Positions 54,186-63,520 of a stretch of 64,000 bases of DNA are shown piece after piece. The stretch covers positions 62,001 to 126,000 of the forward strand of contig CASDSM010000005.1 in assembly GCA_949283375.1 (NCBI GenBank), written 5' to 3'. A program made the translations under genes and the position numbers. Numbering within the stretch: the stretch's first letter is position 1; each line of letters opens with the position of its first letter. The stretch is from an uncultured Eubacteriales bacterium. Lineage in GTDB: Bacteria > Bacillota > Clostridia > Oscillospirales > Oscillospiraceae. The notes under the pieces are model-generated. The model was not told the origin of the DNA. It made no database searches and was given only the letters and a program-made list of their open reading frames with translations.

Positions 54186-54218
54186 AGACCGCCCGCCGGA
54201 AGAACTGGCGGGCGGTCT
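54186..54218 (-). terminator. Hairpin after the glycan cluster (weak tail)
   Basis: Perfect 12-bp stem AGACCGCCCGCC and complement, 9-base loop, between rfbB and the DUF554 gene. There is no real T-tract, so termination is uncertain. Confidence 0.55.
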
Positions 54219-54244
54219 GGCGCTATACGTCTGTTATCCCTGGG

Positions 54245-55300
54245 TCAGATGTTCTGATACATCTCCTGATAGTAGTTCTGATACGCGCCCGAGATGATCT
54301 TCTCCATCCACGCCTCATGGCTGAGGTACCACTCGATGGTCTCCGCCATCCCCTGCTCAAAGGTGTAGGCGGGCGCCCAGCCGAGCTGGGTGGTAATCTT
54401 GGTGTTGTCGATTGCGTAGCGGCGGTCGTGGCCGGGGCGGTCCTTCACATGGCAGATCAGCTCCTCCCCCTTGCCGAGGGTCTGGAGGATGAGCTGGACA
54501 ATGTAGAGATTGGCCTTCTCGTTGTTGCCGCCAATGTTGTACACCTCGCCGTCCACACCTTTTTCCAGGACGGCGGCGATGGCGGAGCAGTGATCTTTCA
54601 CATGCAGCCAGTCGCGCACCTGCATCCCGTCGCCGTAGACCGGCAGGCTCTTGCCCTCCCGGGCGTTGTGGATCATCAGGGGGATGAGCTTCTCCGGGAA
54701 CTGGTAGGGCCCGTAGTTGTTCGAGCAGCGGGTGATATTGCACGGCAGGCCGAAGGTGTTGTGATAGGCGCGCACCATCAGGTCCGCGCTCGCCTTGGAG
54801 GCGGAGTAGGGGCTGTTGGGGGCCAGCGGCGTCGTCTCGGTAAACATGCCGGTCTTGCCGAGGGCGCCGTAGACCTCGTCGGTGGAGACCTGGAGGTACT
54901 TCACGCCAGGGCGGTAGGCCCGGGAGTACTTGTCCGCCGGGTCCAGCTTCCAGTGGCGCTTGGCTGCCTCGAGGAGGGTCTGGGTGCCCACCACGTTGGT
55001 GGAGAGGAAGATGAGCGGCTCGGTGATGGAGCGGTCCACATGGCTCTCGGCGGCGAAGTTCACCACCGTGTCGATGTCATAGTCCGCAAACAGGCCGTCG
55101 AGCAGGGCCTCGTCGCGGATGTCGCCCCGGACGAAGACGTAGCGCGGGTCGTCCTGCACGTCGCTGAGGTTGTCAAGGTTGCCTGCATAGGTGAGCGCGT
55201 CCAGATTCACCAGGCGGTCAAAGCCGCCGCGCTCGAGCATCAGATGGACAAAGTTGGAGCCGATAAACCCCGCTCCGCCGGTGACAAGCAGATTTTTCAT
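54245..55300 (-). CDS. rfbB: dTDP-glucose 4,6-dehydratase
   Basis: 351 residues. NAD-binding [16 protein letters not shown], the S-T-D-E-V-Y-G catalytic region and the [15 protein letters not shown] Tyr/Lys pair. It converts dTDP-glucose to dTDP-4-keto-6-deoxyglucose. The start overlaps the rfbA stop (ATGA). No rfbC or rfbD is nearby, so the product is more likely aminated by the aminotransferase of this cluster than turned into rhamnose here. Confidence 0.96.
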   Translation of the reverse strand: MKNLLVTGGAGFIGSNFVHLMLERGGFDRLVNLDALTYAGNLDNLSDVQDDPRYVFVRGDIRDEALLDGLFADYDIDTVVNFAAESHVDRSITEPLIFLSTNVVGTQTLLEAAKRHWKLDPADKYSRAYRPGVKYLQVSTDEVYGALGKTGMFTETTPLAPNSPYSASKASADLMVRAYHNTFGLPCNITRCSNNYGPYQFPEKLIPLMIHNAREGKSLPVYGDGMQVRDWLHVKDHCSAIAAVLEKGVDGEVYNIGGNNEKANLYIVQLILQTLGKGEELICHVKDRPGHDRRYAIDNTKITTQLGWAPAYTFEQGMAETIEWYLSHEAWMEKIISGAYQNYYQEMYQNI

Positions 55301-56169
55301 ACATTCTCCCCCGCAATCTCTCTCAGATAGACGCCGTAATCCGTCTTGGACAGCGGCTCGGCCAGGTGCAGCAGCTGCGCGCGGTTGATCCAGCCCTGGT
55401 TATAGGCGATCTCCTCGATGCAGGAGACGTAGAGCCCCTGCCGGTTCTGGACGATGGCGACGAAGCGCGCCGCCTCCAGCAGGCCATCATAGGTGCCGGT
55501 GTCCAGCCAGGCCATGCCGCGGTTGAAGCGCATCACCTTCAGCCGGCCCTGGCTGAGATAGACGTTGTTCACCGCGGTGATCTCCAGCTCGCCGCGCTTG
55601 GAGGGCTTGAGCGAGCGGGCGATCTGGACCACGTCGTTGTCATAGAAGTAGAGGCCGGGCACCGCCATATTGCTCTTCGGGCGCTCCGGCTTCTCCTCCA
55701 GGGAGACGGCGCGGCCCATCGCGTCGATCTCCACCACGCCGAAACTGGAGGGGTCGCGGACAGGGTAGCCGAAGATGACCGCCCCCTCGCGCACCCGCGC
55801 CGCCCGCTCCAGGGTGGAGATAAAGCCAGCGCCGTAGAACACGTTGTCCCCCAGCACGAGGGCGACGCGGTCCTCTCCAATGAAGTCCGCCCCGATCAGG
55901 AAAGCCTCCGCCAGGCCGTTCGGGTGCTCCTGCACGGCGTACTCCAGGCGCAGGCCGTAGTCGCTCCCGTCGCCCAGGATCTCCTGGAACACATGCAGGT
56001 CGCGCGGGGTGGAGATGATCAGAATCTCCCGGATCCCCGCCAGCATGAGGGTGGAGAGGGGATAGTAGATCATCGGCTTGTCGTAGATGGGCAGTGCCTG
56101 CTTGGACACGCCCTTGGTGATCGGATAGAGCCGGGTGCCGGAGCCGCCGGCGAGAATGATGCCTTTCAT
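55297..56169 (-). CDS. rfbA: Glucose-1-phosphate thymidylyltransferase
   Basis: 290 residues. Nucleotidyltransferase signature [19 protein letters not shown], then [28 protein letters not shown] and [15 protein letters not shown]. It makes dTDP-glucose from dTTP and glucose-1-phosphate. GAGGAGGTAG before the ATG; 4 bases after the acyltransferase gene. Confidence 0.97.
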   Translation of the reverse strand: MKGIILAGGSGTRLYPITKGVSKQALPIYDKPMIYYPLSTLMLAGIREILIISTPRDLHVFQEILGDGSDYGLRLEYAVQEHPNGLAEAFLIGADFIGEDRVALVLGDNVFYGAGFISTLERAARVREGAVIFGYPVRDPSSFGVVEIDAMGRAVSLEEKPERPKSNMAVPGLYFYDNDVVQIARSLKPSKRGELEITAVNNVYLSQGRLKVMRFNRGMAWLDTGTYDGLLEAARFVAIVQNRQGLYVSCIEEIAYNQGWINRAQLLHLAEPLSKTDYGVYLREIAGENV

Positions 56170-56173
56170 CAGA

Positions 56174-56770
56174 CTACCTCCTCGGGGACGTCCCGTCCAT
56201 GGGGACGGTGTATTCCGCTTCCTTCAGGGTGCGGATGGGCCGGGCCGGGCAGCCGGCCACCACGGTGTTGTCCGGCACATCGTGCGTCACCACGGCGCCC
56301 GCGCCGACGATGGCGTTTTTGCCGATATAGTTGCAGCCGGGCAGGATGACCGCCCGCGCAGAGATCCACGCCCCGTCCCCGATGATCAGGTGGGACACCG
56401 GCATGCTCTCCGGCGTCAGGCGCACCCGCTCCGGGCCGAGGTTGTGCTCGTGGGTCAGGATCTTGCAGCCCTCGGAGAACCAGACATCGTCCCCCACCAC
56501 GATGCCGCCGACATAGTCGATGGACACGTTGGCCGACAGGCCCACCCGCGCGCCGATGCGGATGGTGTGCGGCCTGGTCTCCGGCGTCGTGGTCGGGCCG
56601 GTGCGCCGGTGGCCCAGGAGGATGGTCACATGGTTGGAGATATAGCTCGGGTTCGGCCCGATGTCAAACACCGCCCGGTAGGCCAGCACGCGCAGCGCGT
56701 TCAGCCCCGGAAATTCAAAGATGCTCAGTCCAAAAATCATCTGGACGAAGCGCCGCAGCGCATTCATCAT
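56174..56770 (-). CDS. Hexapeptide-repeat (left-handed beta-helix) acetyltransferase
   Basis: 198 residues. Hexapeptide repeats from about residue 60 on ([32 protein letters not shown]), the catalytic-type His in [10 protein letters not shown], and the CPARPIRTL end typical of WcaF/MaaT-like enzymes. Transfers an acetyl group from acetyl-CoA to a sugar. In this cluster it could acetylate the amino group of the dTDP-4-amino sugar, or an O-position; the sequence does not decide. AGGAGGAAT before the ATG. Confidence 0.85.
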   Translation of the reverse strand: MMNALRRFVQMIFGLSIFEFPGLNALRVLAYRAVFDIGPNPSYISNHVTILLGHRRTGPTTTPETRPHTIRIGARVGLSANVSIDYVGGIVVGDDVWFSEGCKILTHEHNLGPERVRLTPESMPVSHLIIGDGAWISARAVILPGCNYIGKNAIVGAGAVVTHDVPDNTVVAGCPARPIRTLKEAEYTVPMDGTSPRR

Positions 56771-56790
56771 CTGACATTCCTCCTACTCTC

Positions 56791-57168
56791 TCATCCGGCA
56801 GCGCCGGTGATCAGCGCCCACAACTCGCCCAGGTCCGCCCGGGAGACGATGATCCCCACCACGATCAGCAGCGCGCCGCACACCTTCTTCACCGTCGGCC
56901 GCTCCCGGAAGCAGATGGCCGAGAGCAGGATGATCCAGATGAAGCTGGTGGAGGTGATGCACGGCAGTACGGACAGCGGCAGCTCACGCAGGGCCAGGGA
57001 ATTGAGAAACAGGGAGAGCAGCATGAGCACATAGGCAAAAATCACCCGGAAGTTGAGGAATTTGGCAAAGAAGCTCGCGTGCTTCTCTCCCGCCTCCCGC
57101 TTCATGAAGATCTGCCCGACGGAGGCCACAAGCACGGAGGCGATGGCGAGGACGTAGCTAGCGGTCAT
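56791..57168 (-). CDS. Small EamA/EmrE-like membrane protein, subunit 2
   Basis: 125 residues, four TM helices, in the SMR/EamA half-size class: IASVLVASVGQIFMKREAG at the start, then LREVLPLSV-type and LLSAICFRERPTVKKVCG. It overlaps the preceding small membrane gene by 11 bases, so two similar half-size proteins are made together. Such pairs (ArnE/ArnF) flip undecaprenyl-phosphate-amino sugars; SMR drug pumps are the alternative. Context favours a lipid-linked sugar flippase. Confidence 0.8.
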   Translation of the reverse strand: MTASYVLAIASVLVASVGQIFMKREAGEKHASFFAKFLNFRVIFAYVLMLLSLFLNSLALRELPLSVLPCITSTSFIWIILLSAICFRERPTVKKVCGALLIVVGIIVSRADLGELWALITGAAG

Positions 57169-57517
57169 CGGACATGCTCACCACCATTCCAATCACAATG
57201 ATCGCCATACCGATCACGTTTTGCAGGGTGATGGTCTCGTGGAAGAGGACCACCGCCCAGAAGAAGAAGAGCACATAGGTGCCGCCCTTGCGCATATAGG
57301 CCGTGCCCAGCGGCATCCGCTCGAGCATGAGCTGCCAGCAGACCGCGTCCAGCCCGAAGATCGCCACCGACAGGGCGTAAAACAGGCAGAAGCCCGGGGA
57401 TAGGGTGGGGTACTGGCTGGCCACCTTCAGCAGGGCCGTGCTCAGGCTCTCGATCAGGATGACGAAGGCCACCAGGAGATACAGGTTCCGCTTTTTGGAC
57501 AATATCTGATCGATCAA
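57158..57517 (-). CDS. Small EamA/EmrE-like membrane protein, subunit 1
   Basis: 119 residues, four TM helices. It starts with TTG at 57517, supported by GAGGAG 8 bases upstream. Motifs: LLKVASQYPTLSPGF, GTAYMRKGGTYVLFF-type loop, and FHETITLQNVIGMAIIVIGM, where the family's E-x-I/L-x-x-x-Q pattern is clear. Likely forms a heterodimer with the overlapping downstream gene product (see its entry). Confidence 0.8.
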   Translation of the reverse strand: MIDQILSKKRNLYLLVAFVILIESLSTALLKVASQYPTLSPGFCLFYALSVAIFGLDAVCWQLMLERMPLGTAYMRKGGTYVLFFFWAVVLFHETITLQNVIGMAIIVIGMVVSMSDDR

Positions 57518-57532
57518 GGGAAACGCTCCTCT

Positions 57533-58855
57533 TTACTTCACGTTGCACACGATCATGCGCAGCTTCCCGTTCGGGTCGGCGGGGATCTCGTCCATCCACT
57601 CGTAGACGAAGTGAAACTCGTTGTTGAGCACGGGGGCGAACAGCTCGGTGTACCGCCGCTCGATCTCCTCATTGGAGAGGGCGGAGGCGGGGTCCTTCAC
57701 GAGCTGGATGCGGATGAGGTCATAGCTCTCCTGGATAAAGCGGCTCTGGACGATGTCCAGATGGGTGGAGTAGTTGACCACCACCTCGATGTTGCCCCAC
57801 TCGGTCACAGAGCCGTCCCGGTGGCGGATGACGTCGTTCATCCGGCCCAGGATGCGGGTGATAAAGCGCAGGCCCTCCCTCCGGTAGGAGTCCATCCGGT
57901 CGCGGGTCTCATAGTTGATGATGGGCAGATCCGTCTTGAACAGCGGCGTGACCACCGCCATGCCGCTGTCGGAGGGCGTCCCGTCGTCGGCGTAGAGGTT
58001 GATGACGTGGGTATCGTTGTTGACCACAAACTCCTGCTCGCCCGGCAGGCGGGTCGCGCAGCTGCCCACCTCGGACAGGCCGTAGGCGTTGAGCAGGCCG
58101 GGGCCGAACATCTCCAGCAGGAGCTGCTCGGACTGGTGGTCCAGCATCTCGCTGATGGGGGCGTAGAGCTTGGGCTGCCAGAGGGGGATCTGGTGCTCCT
58201 TGGCATATTTGGCCACCCGGACCAGGATATTCTTGTGGCAGTAGAGGAAATAGGGCTTGTACTCATTGATCTCCCGGAGGAGCTGCTCGCTGGGGACGCG
58301 CTGCTTGATGGCGTCCGACATCTCCTTCCAGCGGGTGTCGATCAGCTTCTGCATCAGGCTCTTCTTCCCGCCCGTCTCGGTGTGCAGCGAGTTGGGGCGG
58401 TGGAGATTCTTATGGACCATCGGGACAAAGCCGCCCATCATCAGCACGCGCATCCAGTTGGCGTGCACCGCCGCGTTCTCCCGCGGGGAGAAGAGGGTGC
58501 GCAGCGGGATGCCGGTGGAGCCGCTGGTGGGGTTGACGTGCCAGTCCTTATATTTCTCGGCGTTGCCCGCCAGTTCCTCATCCATCCAGTCGCGCAGCTC
58601 CTCCTTGGTGAGGACCGGGAACTTGTAGAGGTCCTCCGCCGTGTGGTAGTCTGCCGGCGTGGTCCCGCTGCGCTCAAAGCGCGCCCGGTAGAACGGGATG
58701 TCGTAGGCGCGCACCATGAGCTGGTGCACCGCCCTGTCCTGCTTTGCCTTGACGTCGCGCATCTCCTGCACGCGGCGGGGCGGCTTCTTCTCCAGTCCGG
58801 CGAGGATCCGGAGCATGATGAGGTTTTCCATTTTGCGGTCGGAAGCGTAAGACAT
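57533..58855 (-). CDS. PaaK/CapK-like adenylate-forming enzyme
   Basis: 440 residues from the ATG at 58855 (GGAGGGAG upstream). Adenylate-forming core: P-loop-like PTSGSTGIPL, LNAYGLSEVGSCAT (A5-type motif), YETRDRMDSYRR and a C-terminal lid domain. Relatives (phenylacetate-CoA ligase family, CapK) occur in many capsule and envelope clusters with unknown substrates. Here it likely activates a carboxylic acid for attachment to a sugar. Stands between the ATP-grasp and small membrane genes. Confidence 0.85.
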   Translation of the reverse strand: MSYASDRKMENLIMLRILAGLEKKPPRRVQEMRDVKAKQDRAVHQLMVRAYDIPFYRARFERSGTTPADYHTAEDLYKFPVLTKEELRDWMDEELAGNAEKYKDWHVNPTSGSTGIPLRTLFSPRENAAVHANWMRVLMMGGFVPMVHKNLHRPNSLHTETGGKKSLMQKLIDTRWKEMSDAIKQRVPSEQLLREINEYKPYFLYCHKNILVRVAKYAKEHQIPLWQPKLYAPISEMLDHQSEQLLLEMFGPGLLNAYGLSEVGSCATRLPGEQEFVVNNDTHVINLYADDGTPSDSGMAVVTPLFKTDLPIINYETRDRMDSYRREGLRFITRILGRMNDVIRHRDGSVTEWGNIEVVVNYSTHLDIVQSRFIQESYDLIRIQLVKDPASALSNEEIERRYTELFAPVLNNEFHFVYEWMDEIPADPNGKLRMIVCNVK

Positions 58856-58869
58856 ATTTCTCTCCCTCC

Positions 58870-60057
58870 TCACTCCAGCGTGACCTTGACCTGTGCCATC
58901 GCCCGCTCCATGACGGCCTTTGCCTCGTCCACCGTGTCCCCCACGGTGACGATCATGCCGAAGCGGTCGGGGCCCTTGCGGAAGCGGTGGACGGTGTCCC
59001 CCGGCTCCACGTCAAACTCCAGGCTGATGATGCGCTCGTCCGGCGTGACGCCGGACGTGTCGATCTCGCGGACCACACCGGTCTGGTCTGAGCAGAAGAG
59101 CATCTCCACATTGGGCTGGGGCCGCTCGAGGACGGGGGTGAAGTCCACCTCCTCGCCCATATTGAGCTGGAGGATCTTCTCGTAGTAGTCAAAGCCGTAG
59201 TACAGGCTGGTCAGCTCCACAAGGCCGGTCGCGCCCGCCCGCGCGCCGATCTCCAGGACATAGGTCTTGCCGTCGCAGAGGATGAAGTCGGCGTTGATCG
59301 CGCAGTTGTCGATTCCCAGCGCATCCACCGCGAGGGCGAGCTGCTCCTTGCAGTCGGCGATGATCTGCTCGTCGATCTCATACGGGGCGAAGTGGCCCAC
59401 CGGGATGCCGGTATCCCCCTGGAAGACATAGTCCCCGTGCGGCAGGATAAAGCGCAGCTCGCCGCGCCAGACGCAGGCCTGCGCCCCGAACTCCTGCCCG
59501 GTGAGGAATTTCTCGATCAGGTATTTGTCCGCCCGGGTGTTGTCCACCGCGGCGCGCCAGGCATAGGGGATGTCGGCAGCGGAGTTCACCTTCGTGATGC
59601 CGCGGCTGCCGGAGGAGTCCACCGCCTTGAAGATGACCGGATAGCCGATCCGCTCGCAGACGTCCACCGGGTTGCTGTTCTGGATATCCACATACTCGAA
59701 GTAGGCCGTCCGCACGCCGCGGCGCACAAAGGCCTCCTTCATCAGGTACTTGTCCTGCGCGCGCAGCGCGGCCTCCTCCCCGGGGCCGACCAGGCCCAGG
59801 CGGTCGCAGAGATAGCCCTGTGCGGGCACGCAGACATCCGTCCCGCTGACGCACACGCCGCTCACGCCCTCCTCACGGGCCAGGCGCTCCAGGGCAAGCT
59901 TGTCCGTCGTGTTCACATAGTAGACCTTGTCGGCATACTGGAAGCCGGGGTACTTGCCGGGGATACTGGCCACGATGGTGTAGTAGCCCAGCCGCTTCGC
60001 CCGCTGGATCAGCGGGACCTGATAGATGCCCGCGCCCAGGATCAATACTTTTTTCAT
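58870..60057 (-). CDS. ATP-grasp ligase
   Basis: 395 residues from the ATG at 60057 (GGAGGTCTTC upstream, inside the end of the glycosyltransferase gene). Carbamoyl-phosphate-synthase-like N-terminal domain (VLILGAGIYQVPLIQRAKRL, GTDVCVPAQGYLCD), the ATP-grasp fold (YPVIFKAVDSSGSRGITKV, LIEKFLTGQEFGAQA), and the metal-binding ADFILCDGKTYVLEIGARAG. Such enzymes join a carboxylate to an amine or thiol. Next to the CapK-like gene it may add an amino acid or similar group to an amino sugar (inference). Confidence 0.85.
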   Translation of the reverse strand: MKKVLILGAGIYQVPLIQRAKRLGYYTIVASIPGKYPGFQYADKVYYVNTTDKLALERLAREEGVSGVCVSGTDVCVPAQGYLCDRLGLVGPGEEAALRAQDKYLMKEAFVRRGVRTAYFEYVDIQNSNPVDVCERIGYPVIFKAVDSSGSRGITKVNSAADIPYAWRAAVDNTRADKYLIEKFLTGQEFGAQACVWRGELRFILPHGDYVFQGDTGIPVGHFAPYEIDEQIIADCKEQLALAVDALGIDNCAINADFILCDGKTYVLEIGARAGATGLVELTSLYYGFDYYEKILQLNMGEEVDFTPVLERPQPNVEMLFCSDQTGVVREIDTSGVTPDERIISLEFDVEPGDTVHRFRKGPDRFGMIVTVGDTVDEAKAVMERAMAQVKVTLE

Positions 60058-60058
60058 C

Positions 60059-61036
60059 TCAGAAGACCTCCGTCGGGGCGTCCTGCCGATCACAGTCCAC
60101 ATTGTATGACCGGCGCACCACATATTGCGGCGTGTTGTTGATGCACAGATAGATCCGCCCGATATACTCGCCGATGATGCCCAAAATGATCATGATCATC
60201 CCGCCGAGGAAGAGCAGCACCGACATGATGGAGCTGTAGCCGACGAGGACCATCGGGCGCATCAGCTTGTGGATGATGGTGAGCACCCCATAGACAAAGC
60301 CGATCGCGGCGCACAGGAAGCCCAGCGACGTGGCCAAGCGCAGCGGCTTGACGGAAAAGGAGGTGAGCGCATTCACCAGCAGGTCCATCGACTTGCGCAG
60401 GGTGTAGTGCCCCTCTCCGATCGTGCGCACGCGCTCCTCCATCTCCACGTTGACCACGCGGGAGGACGAGCGGAACATCAGCCCGGAGATATAGGGATAG
60501 GGGTTGGTATAGCGCATGACCTCATCGCAGATCACCCGCGTCATGACCGAGAAGTTGGAAAAGCGCAGGTCCTTCGGCTTGCCGAGCAGCCAGTTCGCCC
60601 CCATGTCGTTGACCATGCTGCCGAGGTTCTTGATGCCGCTCTGCTTCTTGTGCGGATAGCGCGCGATGGCCACGTCCGCTTCGCCGCGCTCCAGCGGCGC
60701 CAGCAGGTCCCAGAAGCGGTCCATCGGGCACTGGCAGTCGTCGTCGATGCAGACCACATAGTCCCCCGTCGAGGCGTGGAAGCCCGCCATCAGCGCGCAG
60801 TGCCGCCCGCCGTTCTTGGCCAGGTCGAGCACCTTCACCTGCCGGTCGCGCTCCGCCTCGGCGACGAGGACGCCGAGCACGCCGTCCGGCGAGCAGTCGT
60901 TCACCGCCACCACCTCATATTCATACTCCGGGCGCTGGGCGATCACGTCCCGGATCTCCTGGATCACCAGCGCGACCGACCCCTCGCTGGCATAGCAGGG
61001 GATCACAAAGCTGATGCGTTGCCTCTCCATAGGCAT
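60059..61036 (-). CDS. Family 2 glycosyltransferase with two C-terminal TM helices (ArnC/GtrB/DPM1-like)
   Basis: 325 residues from the ATG at 61036. GT-A fold: FVIPCYASEGSVALVIQEI, VVAVNDCSPDG, the CIDDDCQCP catalytic Asp motif, and SVMTRVICDEVMRY. TM helices near 235-260 and 275-300 precede the tail CINNTPQYVVRRSYNVD. This architecture transfers a sugar from a nucleotide to undecaprenyl phosphate at the inner membrane face. With the paired small membrane proteins it resembles the Arn pathway. Confidence 0.9.
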   Translation of the reverse strand: MPMERQRISFVIPCYASEGSVALVIQEIRDVIAQRPEYEYEVVAVNDCSPDGVLGVLVAEAERDRQVKVLDLAKNGGRHCALMAGFHASTGDYVVCIDDDCQCPMDRFWDLLAPLERGEADVAIARYPHKKQSGIKNLGSMVNDMGANWLLGKPKDLRFSNFSVMTRVICDEVMRYTNPYPYISGLMFRSSSRVVNVEMEERVRTIGEGHYTLRKSMDLLVNALTSFSVKPLRLATSLGFLCAAIGFVYGVLTIIHKLMRPMVLVGYSSIMSVLLFLGGMIMIILGIIGEYIGRIYLCINNTPQYVVRRSYNVDCDRQDAPTEVF

Positions 61037-61071
61037 ATTCACACACTCCCAAAGCAGTTTCCCGCCGCGCC

Positions 61072-62334
61072 TCAGCACATGATGTCGTGAGACGCCAACA
61101 GGCAGTAGTAGAGGATTCCGGTCATCAGGTGGAACGCCAGCAGCGTCCATCCGACGCAGGCCACCGCCCGGCCGCGCCGGCCGGACAGGCGCCCCTCTGA
61201 CAGCAGGCCGCCGAAATGGCAGAGGGCGACCAGCCAGAGCAGGCCGGCTGCGGCGGCATAGCCCCAGCTGAAGTTGCAGTGATAGCGCCGCTCGCCGATC
61301 TCAGCCAGCAGTGCCTTGGACGCCATTGCCGAGACGGTGCACCAGATGGCAAGCTGTCCGCGCACGGAGGAAGAAAACCCCTTCCAGTCCACCGCCATGA
61401 CAAACAGTGGGAAGGCCAGCAGCAGGAGCACGGACACCGGGATGCACCGGCTGGATTGGCTCCAGACGTCCAGCGGGGCGATCTCGACGCCGAGGCCGTC
61501 CGACTCCGAGCGGACCCAAAAGGCGACGAGGAAGCGCATCCCCATCAGCAGCACGCCGGGCACATAGGCCGAGGCGAGCTTCAGGGCGAAGGGAAAGGAC
61601 CTGCCCCGGCTGCGCACCAGGTCTGTCAGCAGCATCGCGCCCAGACCGGGCACAAACGCCTGCAGAAAGCTGGGCTTGGCCCAGACGCTCACGGCGATCA
61701 GCGCCGTATAGAGCGCCGCCTCCCCCCGGCTCCGGTAGGTCCGCGCGCTGCAGCCCTCCGCCTCCCGCCAGCGCCGGTAGATGCACACCGTCATCCAGAA
61801 CACGAGCACGGCAAAGGGCCGCACCATGATATGGGTCGGGTTGTGCCACACGTTGGGCGAGGACGTGTCGAGGTAGATCGACTCGCTGTACCAGGGCAGG
61901 TAGAGCGGCCCCACCAGAGAGAGGGCCATCGCCCCCAGCGGCGCCGCAGCGGCGCGCAGGCGCGGCAGCTCCCGCCGCAGCACGGCGCAGGAGATGACAT
62001 AGACGGCGGTGATCGCCGCTGCCGTGACCGCGGAGGCCGCATAGACCCAGTCCCCGCAGAGGCGGCGAAAGAGGACGACGCCCAGATACCACAGGCAGTT
62101 GCCGCCCAGCAGGAATTCCTGCACCAGCCCGCCGCGCAGCATGCCGCCCCGGGAGAGCTCCTGCGCCCTGCCCAGATGGGTCTGGATATCCGTCTCCACC
62201 GGGTTGTGGAGCTGGTGATAGGCCATCCAGAACGACATAAAGAACAGCAGCACGCCCAGCAGGCAGGCCAGTGCAAGCCCCTGCTGTTCCTGGCGCTCCC
62301 GCTCAGACAGGGCGGGGGCGGTCTCCTCTCTCAT
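61072..62334 (-). CDS. Polytopic membrane protein (possible GT-C type glycosyltransferase)
   Basis: 420 residues from the ATG at 62334, with GAGGAGG 7 bases upstream; the ATG two codons earlier overlaps that site. About 10 TM segments. The first external loop, about residues 45-75, has E-T-D-I-Q-T-H. Acidic residues in the first loop are typical of GT-C enzymes such as ArnT/PMT. A second external loop has WYSESIYLDTSSPNVWHNPT. No confident family match by eye. In context it could transfer the lipid-linked sugar onto an envelope polymer. Confidence 0.65.
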   Translation of the reverse strand: MREETAPALSERERQEQQGLALACLLGVLLFFMSFWMAYHQLHNPVETDIQTHLGRAQELSRGGMLRGGLVQEFLLGGNCLWYLGVVLFRRLCGDWVYAASAVTAAAITAVYVISCAVLRRELPRLRAAAAPLGAMALSLVGPLYLPWYSESIYLDTSSPNVWHNPTHIMVRPFAVLVFWMTVCIYRRWREAEGCSARTYRSRGEAALYTALIAVSVWAKPSFLQAFVPGLGAMLLTDLVRSRGRSFPFALKLASAYVPGVLLMGMRFLVAFWVRSESDGLGVEIAPLDVWSQSSRCIPVSVLLLLAFPLFVMAVDWKGFSSSVRGQLAIWCTVSAMASKALLAEIGERRYHCNFSWGYAAAAGLLWLVALCHFGGLLSEGRLSGRRGRAVACVGWTLLAFHLMTGILYYCLLASHDIMC

Positions 62335-62346
62335 CTCCATCCCTCC

Positions 62347-63486
62347 TCAGCGGCTGCGGCCGAAGAAGCTGTAGATGCCGTCCACCACCTGCGCGCGTTC
62401 TTCGGCGGTGAGGCCGTAGTACATCGGCAGGCGGGTCAGCCGCTCGCTCTGGCGGGTGGTTTGCTCGTCCACGCCGTGGAAGCGGCCATAGCGCAGCCCG
62501 GCAGGGGAGCTGTGCAGCGGCACATAGTGGAAGGAGACGACGATCTCCCGCTCCCTGAGATGGGCGGTGAGGGCGGTGCGCTCGGCCAGGTCGCGCAGGC
62601 GGATGTGGAACATGTGCGCGTTGTGCGCGCACTCCTCCGGGATCTGCGCCAGCTCGAGCAGCCCCGCCTCCTGCAGCGGGAGGAGTTGGTCATAGTAGTC
62701 CTGCCAGCTCGCCAGGCGGTCGCGGTTGATCTCCTCCGCCGCCTCGAGCTGGGCCAGCAGATGGGCTGCGTTCAGCTCGCTGGGCAGGTAGGAGGAGCCA
62801 TAGCTCGTCCAGGTATACTTGTCCACCTGGCCGCGGAGGAACTTGGCGCGGTTGGTCCCCTTCTCGCGCAGGATCTCCGCCGCCTCGATCCGGTCGGGGT
62901 CGTTGATGAGCACGGCGCCCCCCTCGCCCATGGAGTAGTTCTTGGTCTCGTGGAAGGAGTAGCAGCCAAAGTCGCCGATCGTGCCGAGGGCGCGCCCCTT
63001 GTAGGAGGCCATCACGCCCTGGGCCGCGTCCTCCACCACCTTGAGGTTGTGGCGGCGGGCGATGTCCATGATCGTATCCATCTCACAGCCCACCCCGGCA
63101 TAGTGCACCGCGCAGATCACGCGGGTCCTGTCCGTGATGGCCGCCTCGATCTTGCGCTCGTCGATGTTGAGCGTGTCCGGGCGGATGTCCACAAACACCG
63201 GGACCGCCCCGCAGAGCACAAAGGCGTTGGCCGTGGAGGTGAAGGTGTAGGAGGGGAGGATCACCTCGTCCCCCGGCTGCAGATCGCACAGGAGGGCGGC
63301 CATCTCCAGTGCGGAGGAGCCGGAGGTGGTCAGCAGCGCCTTCGGGCAGCCGGTGCGCTCCTCGATCCAGCGATGGCACTGCTTGGTGAACGGTCCATCT
63401 CCGCAGAGCTTGTGGTTGACCAGCACAGCCTGGGCCATATAGTCCAGTTCTTTTCCCACATAGGGGGGCAGATTAAAGGGAATCAT
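62347..63486 (-). CDS. wecE: DegT/DnrJ/EryC1 aminotransferase (dTDP-4-amino-4,6-dideoxyhexose transaminase type)
   Basis: 379 residues. PLP fold: TTSGSSALEMAALLCDLQPG, EDAAQGVMASYKGRALG and the PLP Lys in SFHETKNYSMGEGGA, followed by PSELNAAHLLAQLE. Overall it resembles RffA/WecE, which makes dTDP-Fuc4N from the RfbB product; FdtB or QdtB-like enzymes are close alternatives, so the exact isomer is uncertain. GGAGGTAAT before the ATG. Confidence 0.85.
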   Translation of the reverse strand: MIPFNLPPYVGKELDYMAQAVLVNHKLCGDGPFTKQCHRWIEERTGCPKALLTTSGSSALEMAALLCDLQPGDEVILPSYTFTSTANAFVLCGAVPVFVDIRPDTLNIDERKIEAAITDRTRVICAVHYAGVGCEMDTIMDIARRHNLKVVEDAAQGVMASYKGRALGTIGDFGCYSFHETKNYSMGEGGAVLINDPDRIEAAEILREKGTNRAKFLRGQVDKYTWTSYGSSYLPSELNAAHLLAQLEAAEEINRDRLASWQDYYDQLLPLQEAGLLELAQIPEECAHNAHMFHIRLRDLAERTALTAHLREREIVVSFHYVPLHSSPAGLRYGRFHGVDEQTTRQSERLTRLPMYYGLTAEERAQVVDGIYSFFGRSR

Positions 63487-63520
63487 CGCACATTACCTCC
63501 AAATCATGATCTGCCGGCGC

